DNA from: Natrinema hispanicum
Lineage (GTDB): Archaea > Halobacteriota > Halobacteria > Halobacteriales > Natrialbaceae
Reading direction: 5' to 3'
Assembly: GCF_900111485.1 (NCBI RefSeq)
Contig: NZ_FOIC01000002.1
Location: 186,001 to 250,000 of the forward strand
Length of the DNA stretch: 64,000 nt
Part shown: positions 52,027 through 61,877 of the stretch, piece by piece
Layout: every line of letters starts with the position of its first letter
How positions within the stretch are numbered: position 1 is the first letter of the stretch
The notes under the pieces: generated by a model
Seen by the model: the letters and a program-made list of their open reading frames with translations, nothing else
Database searches by the model: none
What the model was told of the DNA's origin: nothing
Translations under genes and position numbers: made by a program

Positions 52027-53277
52027 CTAAACGGGCTCTCGAAGCGCCCAGACGTCCGCGAGTGGCTCGAGCCGGTGTGGCTCCGCTCCGCGGTCGGTTA
52101 AAATGCCAGTATGGTACAGCATCGCCTTCAGCTGGAACACCGTCGGTGAGTGGTAGACAGTGCCATCCTCGAGCGCCGAGCGTCGAAGGTCGCCGTCGTC
52201 GGTCAGCACTCGGCTTCGAACGGCATCGTCGCCCTTGATGAACAGTTCGACGGTAAAGGTCGGATGCAGTGCGTGTAAATACTCGACTGTGTCGACCAGC
52301 GACGGCTCCGCGATTCCGTCCTCGAGCATCGTCTGCAACTCCGAGACCAGCAGTTCCGTTGCGGGATAGGCAAAGACCACCCGCCGAGCCAGCCGTCCCC
52401 ACGCCGGCGCGAGGTCGACGAATCGTTTGGACGACCGGTACCAGCTTTCGAACTCCGCAAGTGCCGCCTCGACGGTCCCGTAGCGTGCCTTCGCAAAGCG
52501 GACGACCTCTTCGCCGAGCGAGGTCAGCTCGATACCTTCCACACCGACGCGGTCCTCGATCAACCCCAGAAACGCGGCCCCGCGTCGGGCTGCCGTGACG
52601 GCGCTTACGACCTTGTGCTCCGAAAGCAGGGTCTCGTTCTCCCCAGCCGCGTAGTGTGCCAGCGGGTAGCCGAGGTAGTTCTTCGGATGGTTCAACCCGA
52701 ACGACGCGTCCGCGACACCCTGGACGCTGGCCTGAAATCGCAGCGCCGTTGCCTCGCTCGTCGTTCGATTGCCAACGACGCGTGGCACCTCGAGTGCCTC
52801 GACTGTCCCCGCTGTATCCACACCGAGTACGCCGACGTTCAACTCCCGTGCGAGTGTCCGATCGGTCTGGGAGATCGAAGCCGCTGGTGCGGCGAGGTAG
52901 GCCGCGTTCGCTTCGTGGAGTCGGTCGTACGCTTGGACGATCCCGCGTTGGGTGTCGACGCCGCCGCTCGCGTGGCCTTTCGCCTCGATGGCGATCAGTG
53001 GCGGGTCGTCGCCGAGCCGGTCGACGGCCAGCAGGTCTGACTCGAGGGGTCGCACGCCAACGAGATCCGGATAGCCGCCGCCGATCCGGACGTGATTGAA
53101 CGGAGCCAGCCGCTCTCTGATCGCGGGATCGACCGGCTGGCCGGGACGCCACTCCGCTGTCGCAAACTGGGTATCAGCCACCGCATACGCGGTCGACTCG
53201 TCCTCGTTCGGGAAGAGTCGCCCTTTCGTGTGGGCCAGCACCTGTGGTTCCGTCAGCGGCCCAGCCGCGCTACTCAT
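52027..53277 (-). CDS. Origin-adjacent protein with PD-(D/E)XK nuclease-like domain
   Basis: 416 residues. YPDLVGVRP followed about 20 residues later by LIAIEAKGHASGG is the D...E-x-K pattern of the restriction-endonuclease-like fold, with GIVQAYDRLHEANAAYLAAP after it. The rest (about 190-416) is a helical domain with a possible winged-helix segment (RSRVLTDDGDLRRSALEDGT). It may process or sense DNA at the origin. No known name. Its 3' end abuts the repeat array, and it converges with orc1. The DUF393 gene is divergent. Confidence 0.7.
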   Translation of the reverse strand: MSSAAGPLTEPQVLAHTKGRLFPNEDESTAYAVADTQFATAEWRPGQPVDPAIRERLAPFNHVRIGGGYPDLVGVRPLESDLLAVDRLGDDPPLIAIEAKGHASGGVDTQRGIVQAYDRLHEANAAYLAAPAASISQTDRTLARELNVGVLGVDTAGTVEALEVPRVVGNRTTSEATALRFQASVQGVADASFGLNHPKNYLGYPLAHYAAGENETLLSEHKVVSAVTAARRGAAFLGLIEDRVGVEGIELTSLGEEVVRFAKARYGTVEAALAEFESWYRSSKRFVDLAPAWGRLARRVVFAYPATELLVSELQTMLEDGIAEPSLVDTVEYLHALHPTFTVELFIKGDDAVRSRVLTDDGDLRRSALEDGTVYHSPTVFQLKAMLYHTGILTDRGAEPHRLEPLADVWALREPV

Positions 53278-53425
53278 GGGTCGTCATTGGCCAGCGCGTT
53301 CATTATTGTTCTGACACCGGCTCGAGATGGCTGACACGCGGCCCGTGATCGATCGTGGGATGCCCTACTGCCCTACTCGGTCCGTATCGGAGCAGCCTTT
53401 GTATCTCGAGTACGTTCCGGCAGCT

Positions 53426-53812
53426 ATGAGCGAGGCGATCCTCGTCTACGACGACGACTGTGGCTTCTGTACGTGGTGGGCCGAGTTCTTCGCGGCGCGG
53501 TCGAACCTCCGTCTCGTCGGCTTTCGCGACCTCACCGACGAGTTGCGCGAGCGCCTGCCCGACGACTACGAAGAGTGTGCACATCTGGTAACCGACGACG
53601 AGGTTTCCTCTTGTGGGGCCGCGGTCGACGAAGCGCTCCTCCGCGCCGACATCGGCGGTCCCGTCGATGACGTCGTCACGTTCCTCCGGCAGTTCGACGA
53701 CTACGAGCAGTACCGCGAGCGAGCCTATCGGTGGATCGCGAACAACCGCGATCGGTTGGGGACGTATCTCTCGACGACGCCACCGGCACGTCGAGAATCG
53801 AGCGACAGTTGA
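53426..53812 (+). CDS. DUF393 (DCC-motif) thiol-disulfide oxidoreductase-like protein
   Basis: 128 residues. The family motif Y-D-D-D-C-G-F-C (residues 8-15) lies at the N-terminus, a thioredoxin-like CxxC. The substrate is unknown. The frame extends upstream, but the ATG at 53426 has a TATA-like cctttgtat about 27 bp before it. Ends 84 bp before the convergent P-type ATPase stop. Confidence 0.8.
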   Translation: MSEAILVYDDDCGFCTWWAEFFAARSNLRLVGFRDLTDELRERLPDDYEECAHLVTDDEVSSCGAAVDEALLRADIGGPVDDVVTFLRQFDDYEQYRERAYRWIANNRDRLGTYLSTTPPARRESSDS

Positions 53813-53896
53813 GCGCGTCGCTCGGCGACGCTGCGCGTTGACTCGTCCCGAAAAGAGACCGCTCGAGCGACTCCGCCGAACACCCGTTGGGTGCCG

Positions 53897-56422
53897 TTAG
53901 TCGTCGATCAACGACCGCTCCGCGTTGGCGGCGATGAGGGACGCACCGACGACGACGGCGACGGTCGTGACGAGCGGGTTCACGAGACCGAGGACGGCCG
54001 GCGGGATGGCGATCGCGTTGTAGACGAACGCGAGGCCGAGGTTCTGCCGGAGTCGGTCCTGTGCGGCCCGCGCTAGTGTAAACGCCTGATCGACGGCGGC
54101 CAGATCGTTGTCGACGATCGCGACATCGGCCGCGTCGGCGGCGAGTGCCGTGCCGCTGCCCAGTGAGATCCCGAGATCGGCCGCGGCGAGTGCCGGCGCG
54201 TCGTTCGTCCCGTCGCCGACCATCGCTACTCGATCGTCGATTTTCATCCGCTCGACAGCCGCCGTCTTCCCCTCCGGAGAGACGCCGGCAAAGACGTGGT
54301 CGACGCCCGAATGCCGGTCGAAGACGTCGGCGGCCGGTCCATCGTCGCCGGTCAGAACCACGATGTCCATCCCCGCGTCGTCCAGTGCTGTGACCGTCTC
54401 GTCCCACGTCTCGCGGGGTTCGTCACCGACGACGACGACACCCTCAGCGGACCCGTCTCTCCCGACGACGACGGGGAGGTGGCCCGCGTCCCGTGTGCGC
54501 TCGAGTCGTGCCGCGAGATCGTCGGTGATCGTCCACCCGCGCTCGCGGAAGAGATCGGGGTGGCCGACGAGCACCGTTCGCCCGTCGACGGTGCCCTCGA
54601 CGCCGGTGGCGTGCGTGTGGAAGTCCTGTACCTCTCGCTCACCGGCCGCAGCCGTCCCGCCATCTGTGCGAGCCACATCGTCGCCGGTTCCGCTCCCGTC
54701 GAACGCCTCGGCGATCGCCGTCGCTGCCGGGTGGGCCGCACGCTGCTCGAGCGCGGCAGCGGCCGTCAGGAGATCGTCAGGCGCGTCGGCTTCGAGGACG
54801 GACATCTCGCCGGTCGTCAGCGTCCCGGTCTTGTCGAAGACGACGGTGTCGACCGCCCGCAGGCGCTCGAAGATCGTCTCGTCGAAGACGACGATCCCGC
54901 GCTCGAGGGCTTCCTCGAGGGTCGTTGCGACGGAGTACGGCGTTGCGAAACCGAGCGCCCACGGGCTGGCGACCATGAGTGTCATGAGGACAGCCAGCGC
55001 GGTCGTCAGGGTGCTTGCGCCGGAGAGGGCAGTTCCCACGCCGACGACAATCGGGGCCGCGAGGACGATCGGTGCAAGTCGCGCTGCGAGTTCGTCGGCC
55101 TGACGCGTGACGCCGTGGTCTGCGCTCTGGACGTTCCAGACGACCCGCATGAGCCGGTCGATGCTGCTGGTCGTCCGCTCGCCGACGTCGACGATCGCCG
55201 CGTCAGTCGTGACGATCGACCCGCCGACCACCTCGTCACCCTCGCGTTTCGTGACCGGCAGTGACTCGCCGGTGACCACGGCCTCGTCGACTGCACACTC
55301 GCCCTCGGCCAGCGTCCCGTCGACGGGGATACGTTCGCCCTCCCGGACGAGAACTTGATCGTCCGACTCGAGGTCGGCGACGGGGATTTCCGTCGTCGAG
55401 CCATCGTCGGCGTAGTAGCGCGCCGTATCGACCTGCGAGACGGTGAGATCGGTCAGTCGGTCGGTCGCGCGGCGCTTGACCGTCGCCTCGTAGTAGGTCG
55501 CGCCCATCACGACTGACGCGACAACGATCGTCAGGTCGAAGTAAATAGCGCTCCGCCCGAGTCCGGAGACGATGATGCTGAAGACGTACGCGCTGACGAT
55601 CGTCAACGACGCGAGTAAGTCCGTCGTCGGTCGCCGGAGTTTGAGACTGACATATGCGCCCCGGAGCAGCGGGCCGCCGGTCAGATAGAGGATCGCCCCG
55701 GTCATGATCAGAAACAGCGGGAGATACAGCGGGCCGGTGAACCCCGTAAACGCACCCTCGAAGTGCGAGATCGCACCCCAGTTGATAAACTCGGTGAGAT
55801 ACATCGGGTAGAAGACGGCCACGAACGGCAACAGCAGGAACGAGCCGAAGACGATCCCTACGATGTATCGCATCTCGAGCATGTCTTCCGAGCGGCGCTT
55901 CCGGATGCCGGTCATCTCCCGCGAGCGCCGTGTGCCGCCGGTCTCGTCGTCGGCAGTCGCCTCCTCGCGCAGATAGGCCGTATAGCCAACCGTGCTCAGC
56001 GCGTCCTCGAGGGCGGCCGCCGAAACCCGATCCGGATCGTGATCGACCCGGACCGTCTCGGTGACGTAACTGGCCTCGGCGTCGATGACACCCTCGCGGT
56101 CCTCGGCGACAGCCTCGAGGAACGCCTCGCAGGTCGCCGAGTGCATGCCGTCGACTCGGAGGAACGTGCGGACGGTGTCCGGGTCGTCCGCGGCCGCTCG
56201 TCCAGTGGCCGTACTCTCACTGTCGGTCCCAGGTTCGGGTGGGGCGTCGACTCCGCGTCCGACCGGCGCGTCGTCATCGCTCGCGTCAAACTCGGCGGCG
56301 ATGTCGCGACAACCCGTCGAACAGAAGCCACTCGAGACGGGTTCGCCGGCAGTCCGCGAGAGCGGTGACCCACACAGCCGACAGCGGTCGAACTGGTCGT
56401 CGCCCGCGCGTCGATCGCTCAC
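53897..56422 (-). CDS. Heavy-metal P1B-type ATPase with unusual SPW membrane motif
   Basis: 841 residues, GTG start. N-terminal zinc-type Cys (C14, C17, C34, C38), then an HMA domain whose metal motif is degenerate (GMHSATC, one Cys kept where GMxCxxC is usual). Pump core: TGES (actuator), DKTGT (phosphorylation), AHP (P1B-type), GDGTNDAPALA (hinge). The transport motif in the membrane, usually CPC, is S-P-W in ASPWALGFATP. It pumps metal across the membrane, but the ion cannot be predicted because both metal-site cysteines are gone. Copper or another cation is possible. Confidence 0.87.
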   Translation of the reverse strand: MSDRRAGDDQFDRCRLCGSPLSRTAGEPVSSGFCSTGCRDIAAEFDASDDDAPVGRGVDAPPEPGTDSESTATGRAAADDPDTVRTFLRVDGMHSATCEAFLEAVAEDREGVIDAEASYVTETVRVDHDPDRVSAAALEDALSTVGYTAYLREEATADDETGGTRRSREMTGIRKRRSEDMLEMRYIVGIVFGSFLLLPFVAVFYPMYLTEFINWGAISHFEGAFTGFTGPLYLPLFLIMTGAILYLTGGPLLRGAYVSLKLRRPTTDLLASLTIVSAYVFSIIVSGLGRSAIYFDLTIVVASVVMGATYYEATVKRRATDRLTDLTVSQVDTARYYADDGSTTEIPVADLESDDQVLVREGERIPVDGTLAEGECAVDEAVVTGESLPVTKREGDEVVGGSIVTTDAAIVDVGERTTSSIDRLMRVVWNVQSADHGVTRQADELAARLAPIVLAAPIVVGVGTALSGASTLTTALAVLMTLMVASPWALGFATPYSVATTLEEALERGIVVFDETIFERLRAVDTVVFDKTGTLTTGEMSVLEADAPDDLLTAAAALEQRAAHPAATAIAEAFDGSGTGDDVARTDGGTAAAGEREVQDFHTHATGVEGTVDGRTVLVGHPDLFRERGWTITDDLAARLERTRDAGHLPVVVGRDGSAEGVVVVGDEPRETWDETVTALDDAGMDIVVLTGDDGPAADVFDRHSGVDHVFAGVSPEGKTAAVERMKIDDRVAMVGDGTNDAPALAAADLGISLGSGTALAADAADVAIVDNDLAAVDQAFTLARAAQDRLRQNLGLAFVYNAIAIPPAVLGLVNPLVTTVAVVVGASLIAANAERSLIDD

Positions 56423-56503
56423 AGTAGTCGCTGCGCGTTCGACGGCAATAACAGTGGCCGATTTCGACGGCCACCGTCGACAGCCGGCAGTCGCCCCGTC
56501 GGC

Positions 56504-57634
56504 TCAGGTGGTATCCAGCTCGAGACGCGAGAACGTCCACGACGTGGCCGAAGTCGACTCGATATCGATCCCGTCCGTGAGGTTCCGCGCGAACAGCGTC
56601 CGGGACGTCGGTCGGAGCAGCGTCGACAGGGGCGCTCGCGTATCCGGATAGAACCGGAATCGAAGCGGCGCGGGAAGCGTCTCGCCGAACGCCTCGATGT
56701 AGCTCCGGTCTGCGAAGTCGTCGAGCGCCGCCACGAGCAGCGCCTCGAGCGCTGCCGTCTCGGTCTCGAGCGTCCGCGGAAGCGTCTCGACGAGCCGCAC
56801 GTGATCGGCAGCGCTCGAGACGACCAGCGCAGCCACCGGCTCGCCGGCACGACGTGCGACGTAGCTGATGTACGTCTGGGCAGGGTTGTCGAACCGCCAG
56901 CGGTAGAACGCCGCGGTTCGATTCGTGTGGATCGCATCGGGAATCGAGCGCCGATAGACCGCGGCAAGGGTGTCAGCCGGTGGCGGCGTCGTCCGCTCGA
57001 TCTCGAGGGTGGACTCGGCGTCGACGAGCAGCCGGTCACAGACTCGATGCGTTGCCGTGACAACATCCCGAAGCTTGGTTGTAACCGCGGCGGCCACGCC
57101 CGTCTCGCTCGCTCGCGATCGGCTCCGCGTTGTGTGCTGTGTGTCAGTGGCCACTCGCTCGAGGACGCCCGCGGGGTTTTGCGGGCGGTAGTAGGCCGGG
57201 ACCGTCCCGATCTCGCGCCAGCCGTGCTTGCGATTCCCGCGTTTCGAGTGCTCATTTGGGAAGTTGAAGAAACACGACGGCCGACCGTCGGTGTAGCGCT
57301 CGATGGCCCGTTCGTTCATGCGGTCGAACAGGCCGCGCTTGCGGTGATCCGGGTGGACCATCGTATCGCAGGGCTGGAACGCGGGGAGGATGGTGTCACC
57401 GGCACGTAGTTCCTGGGCGAAAAACGAGCGGAAGCCGACGGGGTCGCCACCGTCGCTGGCCACGATGATCGGGACGTGATCGGCAAACGGATTCTCGCGG
57501 AACTTCCAGCGAAACCAGTCGGCGCTTCGCTCGTGTCCGAACACTGTTTCGTACATGGACAGGAACGTCGCTCGATCGGCCGGGTCGAACGCGCGGACGG
57601 TGTATTGCGTCGCCGTTCGTGTGGGTGTGCTCAT
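56504..57634 (-). CDS. GNAT-family N-acyltransferase, double domain
   Basis: 376 residues from ATG 57634. FDPADRATFLSMYETVFG and PCDTMVHPDHRKRGLFDRM (acyl-CoA loop) mark a GNAT fold. A second related region with YRWRFDNPAQTYISYVARRAG is repeated near 260. Such double-GNAT proteins occur in haloarchaeal polysaccharide loci and might acylate sugars. The substrate is unknown. Confidence 0.78.
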   Translation of the reverse strand: MSTPTRTATQYTVRAFDPADRATFLSMYETVFGHERSADWFRWKFRENPFADHVPIIVASDGGDPVGFRSFFAQELRAGDTILPAFQPCDTMVHPDHRKRGLFDRMNERAIERYTDGRPSCFFNFPNEHSKRGNRKHGWREIGTVPAYYRPQNPAGVLERVATDTQHTTRSRSRASETGVAAAVTTKLRDVVTATHRVCDRLLVDAESTLEIERTTPPPADTLAAVYRRSIPDAIHTNRTAAFYRWRFDNPAQTYISYVARRAGEPVAALVVSSAADHVRLVETLPRTLETETAALEALLVAALDDFADRSYIEAFGETLPAPLRFRFYPDTRAPLSTLLRPTSRTLFARNLTDGIDIESTSATSWTFSRLELDTT

Positions 57635-57835
57635 GATCGAGGGCGTCTCACGCCCGCGTGCAGGGGGATAGCCTGCTGTGTGGACGCGAACATGCTGTCT
57701 CCACCTACCGGCAGAATACTGGTTGGCCCTGAATACGCCGATTCGACCGGTCGACGAACGTCTCCAGCAGCTGACTATCCGCCAGCGATGGGCCACAGCG
57801 GCGGCCACTCTTGTCGGTCGCACAGCGGTTTTCCA

Positions 57836-59059
57836 TCACTGCCGTTCGACAACGGTCCCGTTCTCACCCACTGCGACCGCTCGATCGCCGGTGGCATCGA
57901 CCGAGACGGCGAGCAGCGGCTCGGGTGCGACCGTGTCGGCTCGTTCCCACTCGGCCATCGGGGTCCGCTCGTGGATCGCGCCGACCGCATCGCAGGCGAT
58001 CGTCTCCCCCTCGCGCCGAGTGAGCCCACAGATCGCCTCGTCACCGACTCGTTCGGGCGTCCACGTCTGCCCGTCGTAGCGGTGGACGACGCCGTCGTCA
58101 GTACTGACAAAACAGTCGCCTCGCCCCAGCGTCGCGAGATTCTCGAGTGTCCCATCGGCCCCTACCGGCCCGACGCGAGCAAACGAGTCGCCACCGTCGG
58201 TCGTCTCGAAGACGCCATCGTTCGTGTCACAGCAGTAGCCGACCGATTCGTCGGCCAACCCAACCCCGCTCAGACTCGAGCCGCTGCCGGGCGTAACAGG
58301 GTCGTCCCACGAGAGGTCGCCATCGCGATAGCGCCCTCTGAGGATGGCACCGGAGCCGTTGATCAACAGGACCGTCTCGTCGCCGTTCGATCCGCCGACA
58401 GCGACCCCGAGCCAGTTGTCGGTGATTCCCGCAGGTGCCGTGTAGTCCGTGTGGCGACCGGTCGCGGCCTCGAGTCGACCCACTGCGCCGCTATCGCCGG
58501 CAACCCAGATGGCCGCTCCGTCGGCCGTGGCGGCGACCCCGTGGAGGTCCTCGCCCGTGGCGGCCGGTCCATCCTCGAGCGTGATCGACCACTCACGGCC
58601 TGTGCTGTCGGGGGCCGCTCCGGCGAGAACCAGCCCGTCTTCACCTACTGCGTGGACCGCGCCGGCCGCGGTGACACAGACGTCCCGGAGCGTCGCCTCG
58701 ATCGGGGCGTCGACGATAGTCCAGGTGCCGGCGCGCTCGGGCTCGGGACTCGTCTCGTCGGCTGCCCGCTCGAGCGGCACGGTCTGCGCGTCCGTCGAAC
58801 CGTCGCCGGTCACCGCCGTCTCCGTGCTGTCGGCAGTGACGTCGCTCTCGGCTCGGTCAGTCGACGCCTGCCGCAGGTACAGCACGATCGGCGGCACGAC
58901 ATAGGCGGCGAGCGCGAGGACGGCGAACCCGCGGTGGACGATCGTCAGCGTCCCGAAGGCGGTCATGCCGGCCGCCGCGACCGCGTGCACCCACGTCTGC
59001 GCGTAGTGGCGAAAGAACGGGACGAATCCATCGCCGGACGATGCATCGTGGGGAGTCAT
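57836..59059 (-). CDS. Membrane-anchored beta-propeller (Ycf48-like) protein
   Basis: 407 residues from ATG 59059. Two hydrophobic helices (about 22-55) anchor it. The rest has seven short repeats of about 40 residues, each with a GVAVGGSNGDETV-like or GLADESVG strand, as in Ycf48/BNR-type propellers. It may be a structural or binding platform at the membrane. No enzymatic motif is seen. Confidence 0.72.
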   Translation of the reverse strand: MTPHDASSGDGFVPFFRHYAQTWVHAVAAAGMTAFGTLTIVHRGFAVLALAAYVVPPIVLYLRQASTDRAESDVTADSTETAVTGDGSTDAQTVPLERAADETSPEPERAGTWTIVDAPIEATLRDVCVTAAGAVHAVGEDGLVLAGAAPDSTGREWSITLEDGPAATGEDLHGVAATADGAAIWVAGDSGAVGRLEAATGRHTDYTAPAGITDNWLGVAVGGSNGDETVLLINGSGAILRGRYRDGDLSWDDPVTPGSGSSLSGVGLADESVGYCCDTNDGVFETTDGGDSFARVGPVGADGTLENLATLGRGDCFVSTDDGVVHRYDGQTWTPERVGDEAICGLTRREGETIACDAVGAIHERTPMAEWERADTVAPEPLLAVSVDATGDRAVAVGENGTVVERQ

Positions 59060-59359
59060 TGCTCGACTCAACGGCGTCCGTCCAGTATCCGACTGACGAG
59101 CAAAAGTATGCTGCAGGAACGCTGCCGAAGGCTGTCGCGGCGCGCGAAACAAGACTATACGACGTCGTCTCTTCTGTGGGAGGGACCGTCGACGGCTCGC
59201 CGAATCGAAGGTGGGTACGCGACTACCGGCGACTGCCGACCGACCAAGCGACGGCCGCCGGCCGCCGGGTCAGAGCGTGACGCTGCGACCGTCGTTGCTG
59301 AAGTCGCCTTGCGTTCGTCGCCGACGACGAGGCGGGGGTGCAGTGTGATTGTTCGCTCG
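59060..59359. other. 300-bp intergenic region, nothing convincing
   Basis: Between the beta-propeller gene and the sulfatase stop. I see no gene, tRNA or strong repeat. Confidence 0.5.
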
Positions 59360-60859
59360 CTACAGATAGCCCAGCTCCGCGAGTCGATCTTTCGTCCCTG
59401 CACGGATCTCAACGTCTGCCCCCTCGTCTTCCGATTCGCTGGCCGCCTCGAGCGGGTCGAACCGTTCCTCGAGTCGGCGACGAAGCGTCTGCGCTCGCTG
59501 GGCGTCGTCGTCGCTGCTGTCGGTGTGCTCGAGTGGGTCGGTCCGAACATGGTGAAGCCGCTCGAAGCCGTCGTCGCCGCAGACGTACTTGTACTCGGCC
59601 GTGCGGATCGCCCGGAGCCGCCGGTCGAACGTCCGAACGCGCTCGGGGATGTCGCCGAACCGTTCCTCGAGCCGGTCGATCGAGGGCTGCGGGGCGACGT
59701 ATTCGGCGTAGATCGCGTCACGGGCGTCGTCGCTCGAGCCAGAATGAAGCGACCGGCTCGACCACTGTTCGCGGAGCGCAGGATCGTCCACGCCGGCCGT
59801 CTCGAGCAGCGTCGCGGGGAGATCGAGTAGTTGAACGAGGTCGTGGCGTCGCTCGCCATCGGTGAAGGGACCGCCACAGAACACGAGCGGGACGTTGAGA
59901 ACCGTGTCGTAGAGGTTGTACTGGTGACCGAAGAAACCGTGTTCGCCGACGTGCTCGCCGTGGTCGCCACAGACGACGAACAAGGTGTCCTCCCACTCGC
60001 CGGCGTCCTCGAGCGTGGTCCGGAGTCGGCCGAGCTGGTGGTCGACGTAGGCCAGTTCCGCCCGATAGAGGCCCCGGAGCATGGCGAATTCGTGATCCGA
60101 GAGGTCGTACTCCTCGCAGTCGTAGGCACGGGGGTCCTGTCTGATCGCGGTCGCGTCTTCGTAGCTGGCACCGTCGGGGAGGAATCGCTCGGCGTACTCC
60201 CGCGGGGGATCGTACTCGACGTGGGGTTCGATGAAGTTACAGAACAGGAAAAACGGCCGGTCGCCGTCTCGACTGCCGAGCCAGTCGGCGATCCAGTTGC
60301 TCGCCCGGTCAGCGCCGTCGTCGCTCGATGGCTGTACGAACTCGCTGTAGAGGACGTTGGCGGCGTTGACCAGCGGATTGCCGTCGAAAAGTCGGTTTCG
60401 CGTTGCCGCGAACTTCTCCCGGAGGTTCTCACCGCGAACCACGGCTCCCATGTCGGCGTCGGACTGGATGTACTGCCAGCCCTTGCGAAGGTCGTCGAAT
60501 CCGCGGTCGAAGCCGAACTCCTCGGTGATCCAGGTATTGTTCGAGACACCGATCGTCTCGAATCCCGCGTCGGCGAACGCCTCGGGCAGCGTTCGCAGGT
60601 CGCCGTCGAGATAGGTGTGTCCGCCGTGGGTGCCGTGTTCGGAAGGATACGTCCCGGTGAAAATCGACGCGTGAGAGGGCAGCGTCCAGGGCGCGGTCGC
60701 AAAGGCGTTCTCGAAGGGGGTTCCCGCCGCAGCCAGATCCGTCAGCGTCGGCATCAGTTGCGCATCGACGCTTTTCGCTCGAGCCGTATCGAGAACGACG
60801 AGAACGACGTTTCGCACAGTGCTATGTGACTCGTCGTCACGTCCGTTGTACTCCGACAT
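59360..60859 (-). CDS. Sulfatase-fold hydrolase with T-L-P-S-H active site
   Basis: 499 residues from ATG 60859. NVVLVVLDTARA holds the first metal aspartate, and APWTLPSHASIFTG the nucleophile region, where Thr replaces the formylglycine Cys or Ser. VVCGDHGEHVGEHGFFGHQ supplies the metal-binding D and H residues. Such proteins may be phosphodiesterases, phosphoglycerol or phosphoethanolamine-type transferases. No signal peptide. Flanked by a beta-propeller and PAP2 genes, so envelope polymer work is plausible. Confidence 0.83.
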   Translation of the reverse strand: MSEYNGRDDESHSTVRNVVLVVLDTARAKSVDAQLMPTLTDLAAAGTPFENAFATAPWTLPSHASIFTGTYPSEHGTHGGHTYLDGDLRTLPEAFADAGFETIGVSNNTWITEEFGFDRGFDDLRKGWQYIQSDADMGAVVRGENLREKFAATRNRLFDGNPLVNAANVLYSEFVQPSSDDGADRASNWIADWLGSRDGDRPFFLFCNFIEPHVEYDPPREYAERFLPDGASYEDATAIRQDPRAYDCEEYDLSDHEFAMLRGLYRAELAYVDHQLGRLRTTLEDAGEWEDTLFVVCGDHGEHVGEHGFFGHQYNLYDTVLNVPLVFCGGPFTDGERRHDLVQLLDLPATLLETAGVDDPALREQWSSRSLHSGSSDDARDAIYAEYVAPQPSIDRLEERFGDIPERVRTFDRRLRAIRTAEYKYVCGDDGFERLHHVRTDPLEHTDSSDDDAQRAQTLRRRLEERFDPLEAASESEDEGADVEIRAGTKDRLAELGYL

Positions 60860-61099
60860 AGGAGAGTACTCCACGACAGACAGGGAAGGTCGTCAGCCCG
60901 GAGCATGCAGGGTGGAAATCGAAGAAATCATCCGTTACCGGAGCGGAAACCGACGATCTCGACAGTGTGTGCTGGCTATCAGTTCCGCCCGCAGTTGCCA
61001 TCGGATCACACCCGCCGGTAGCAGCCATCGTCGGCGCGGGGTAGTCATCTGCTGGTCGAATATTCATCCCGCCGTAGCGGCTAGGTCGATATCGTTCCA

Positions 61100-61855
61100 A
61101 TGACGACAGATACAGATCACGACGCGACGACGGACATCTCGCCGAACGAGGGCGACGACCTCGAGCAACTGGACACGCCGATCGGACGAGCCGCCGCGAT
61201 AACAGCCGATGCACTCGAGAGCGGAACGCTGCCGCTGGTCGGCGGCGGACTCATGCTCGGGGCGGCGATCCGATCGCTGGCCGCGAACCGACAACGGGCG
61301 ATTCCACTTGGCATCGCCGGGGGCGCACTCGTCGGGCTCGGGCTCCAGAATCGCCGCTCGAGCAGAGAGGGCGTTCCGGACGTCGAGAGCCAAACGGCGG
61401 GCAAAGAAACGTCGGACGAGGCCAGCGCCGCCGCCGACCGCATCGATGCCGGCCGGGTGTCCGAGGTCCAGCCCGGCGACGAGATTGCGGATGAGCCGGA
61501 GATAGACGAGACGCGAGACGAGGGGTCCGAGATCGCGTTCACCGAAGAGCCAGACGACGACCGATCCCGGTCCAGACCCGATCTCGGAGCAGCCTCAAAA
61601 GACCCGCGACGCGACACCGAGGACGACGAGGTGGCGGTCGACGTCTCCGATGCGGCACTGGCCGACGAGGAAAGCGAGGCCACAGGTCCGGATCCGCGAC
61701 AGGCCCAGCCAACCCAGACCGAAGACACGGAACCGGACGAGAGCCCCGCGGAGGACGCTTCGAACATGACGGTCGATCCACCCGACACGGACGAATCAGA
61801 GTCGGAGTCTGACGACACGGACGCGACAGACGACGAGTCAGCGGATCGCGACTGA
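61100..61855 (+). CDS. Very acidic protein with short hydrophobic core, unknown function
   Basis: 251 residues. A hydrophobic patch at about 42-82 (LPLVGGGLMLGAAIRSL and IPLGIAGGALVGLGLQN), then a 165-residue Asp/Glu/Ser/Thr-rich, likely disordered tail. No family recognised. It may be a membrane-associated surface or linker protein. Divergent from the sulfatase-fold gene. Confidence 0.65.
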   Translation: MTTDTDHDATTDISPNEGDDLEQLDTPIGRAAAITADALESGTLPLVGGGLMLGAAIRSLAANRQRAIPLGIAGGALVGLGLQNRRSSREGVPDVESQTAGKETSDEASAAADRIDAGRVSEVQPGDEIADEPEIDETRDEGSEIAFTEEPDDDRSRSRPDLGAASKDPRRDTEDDEVAVDVSDAALADEESEATGPDPRQAQPTQTEDTEPDESPAEDASNMTVDPPDTDESESESDDTDATDDESADRD

Positions 61856-61877
61856 TCTCGAGTGCCAGTGTGACGGC

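Noticed and set aside
57476-59830. Open plus-strand frame of 784 codons across GNAT, beta-propeller and sulfatase genes
   Set aside because: Covers three well-supported minus-strand genes and their intergenic gaps. The translation has no domains and is Arg-rich.
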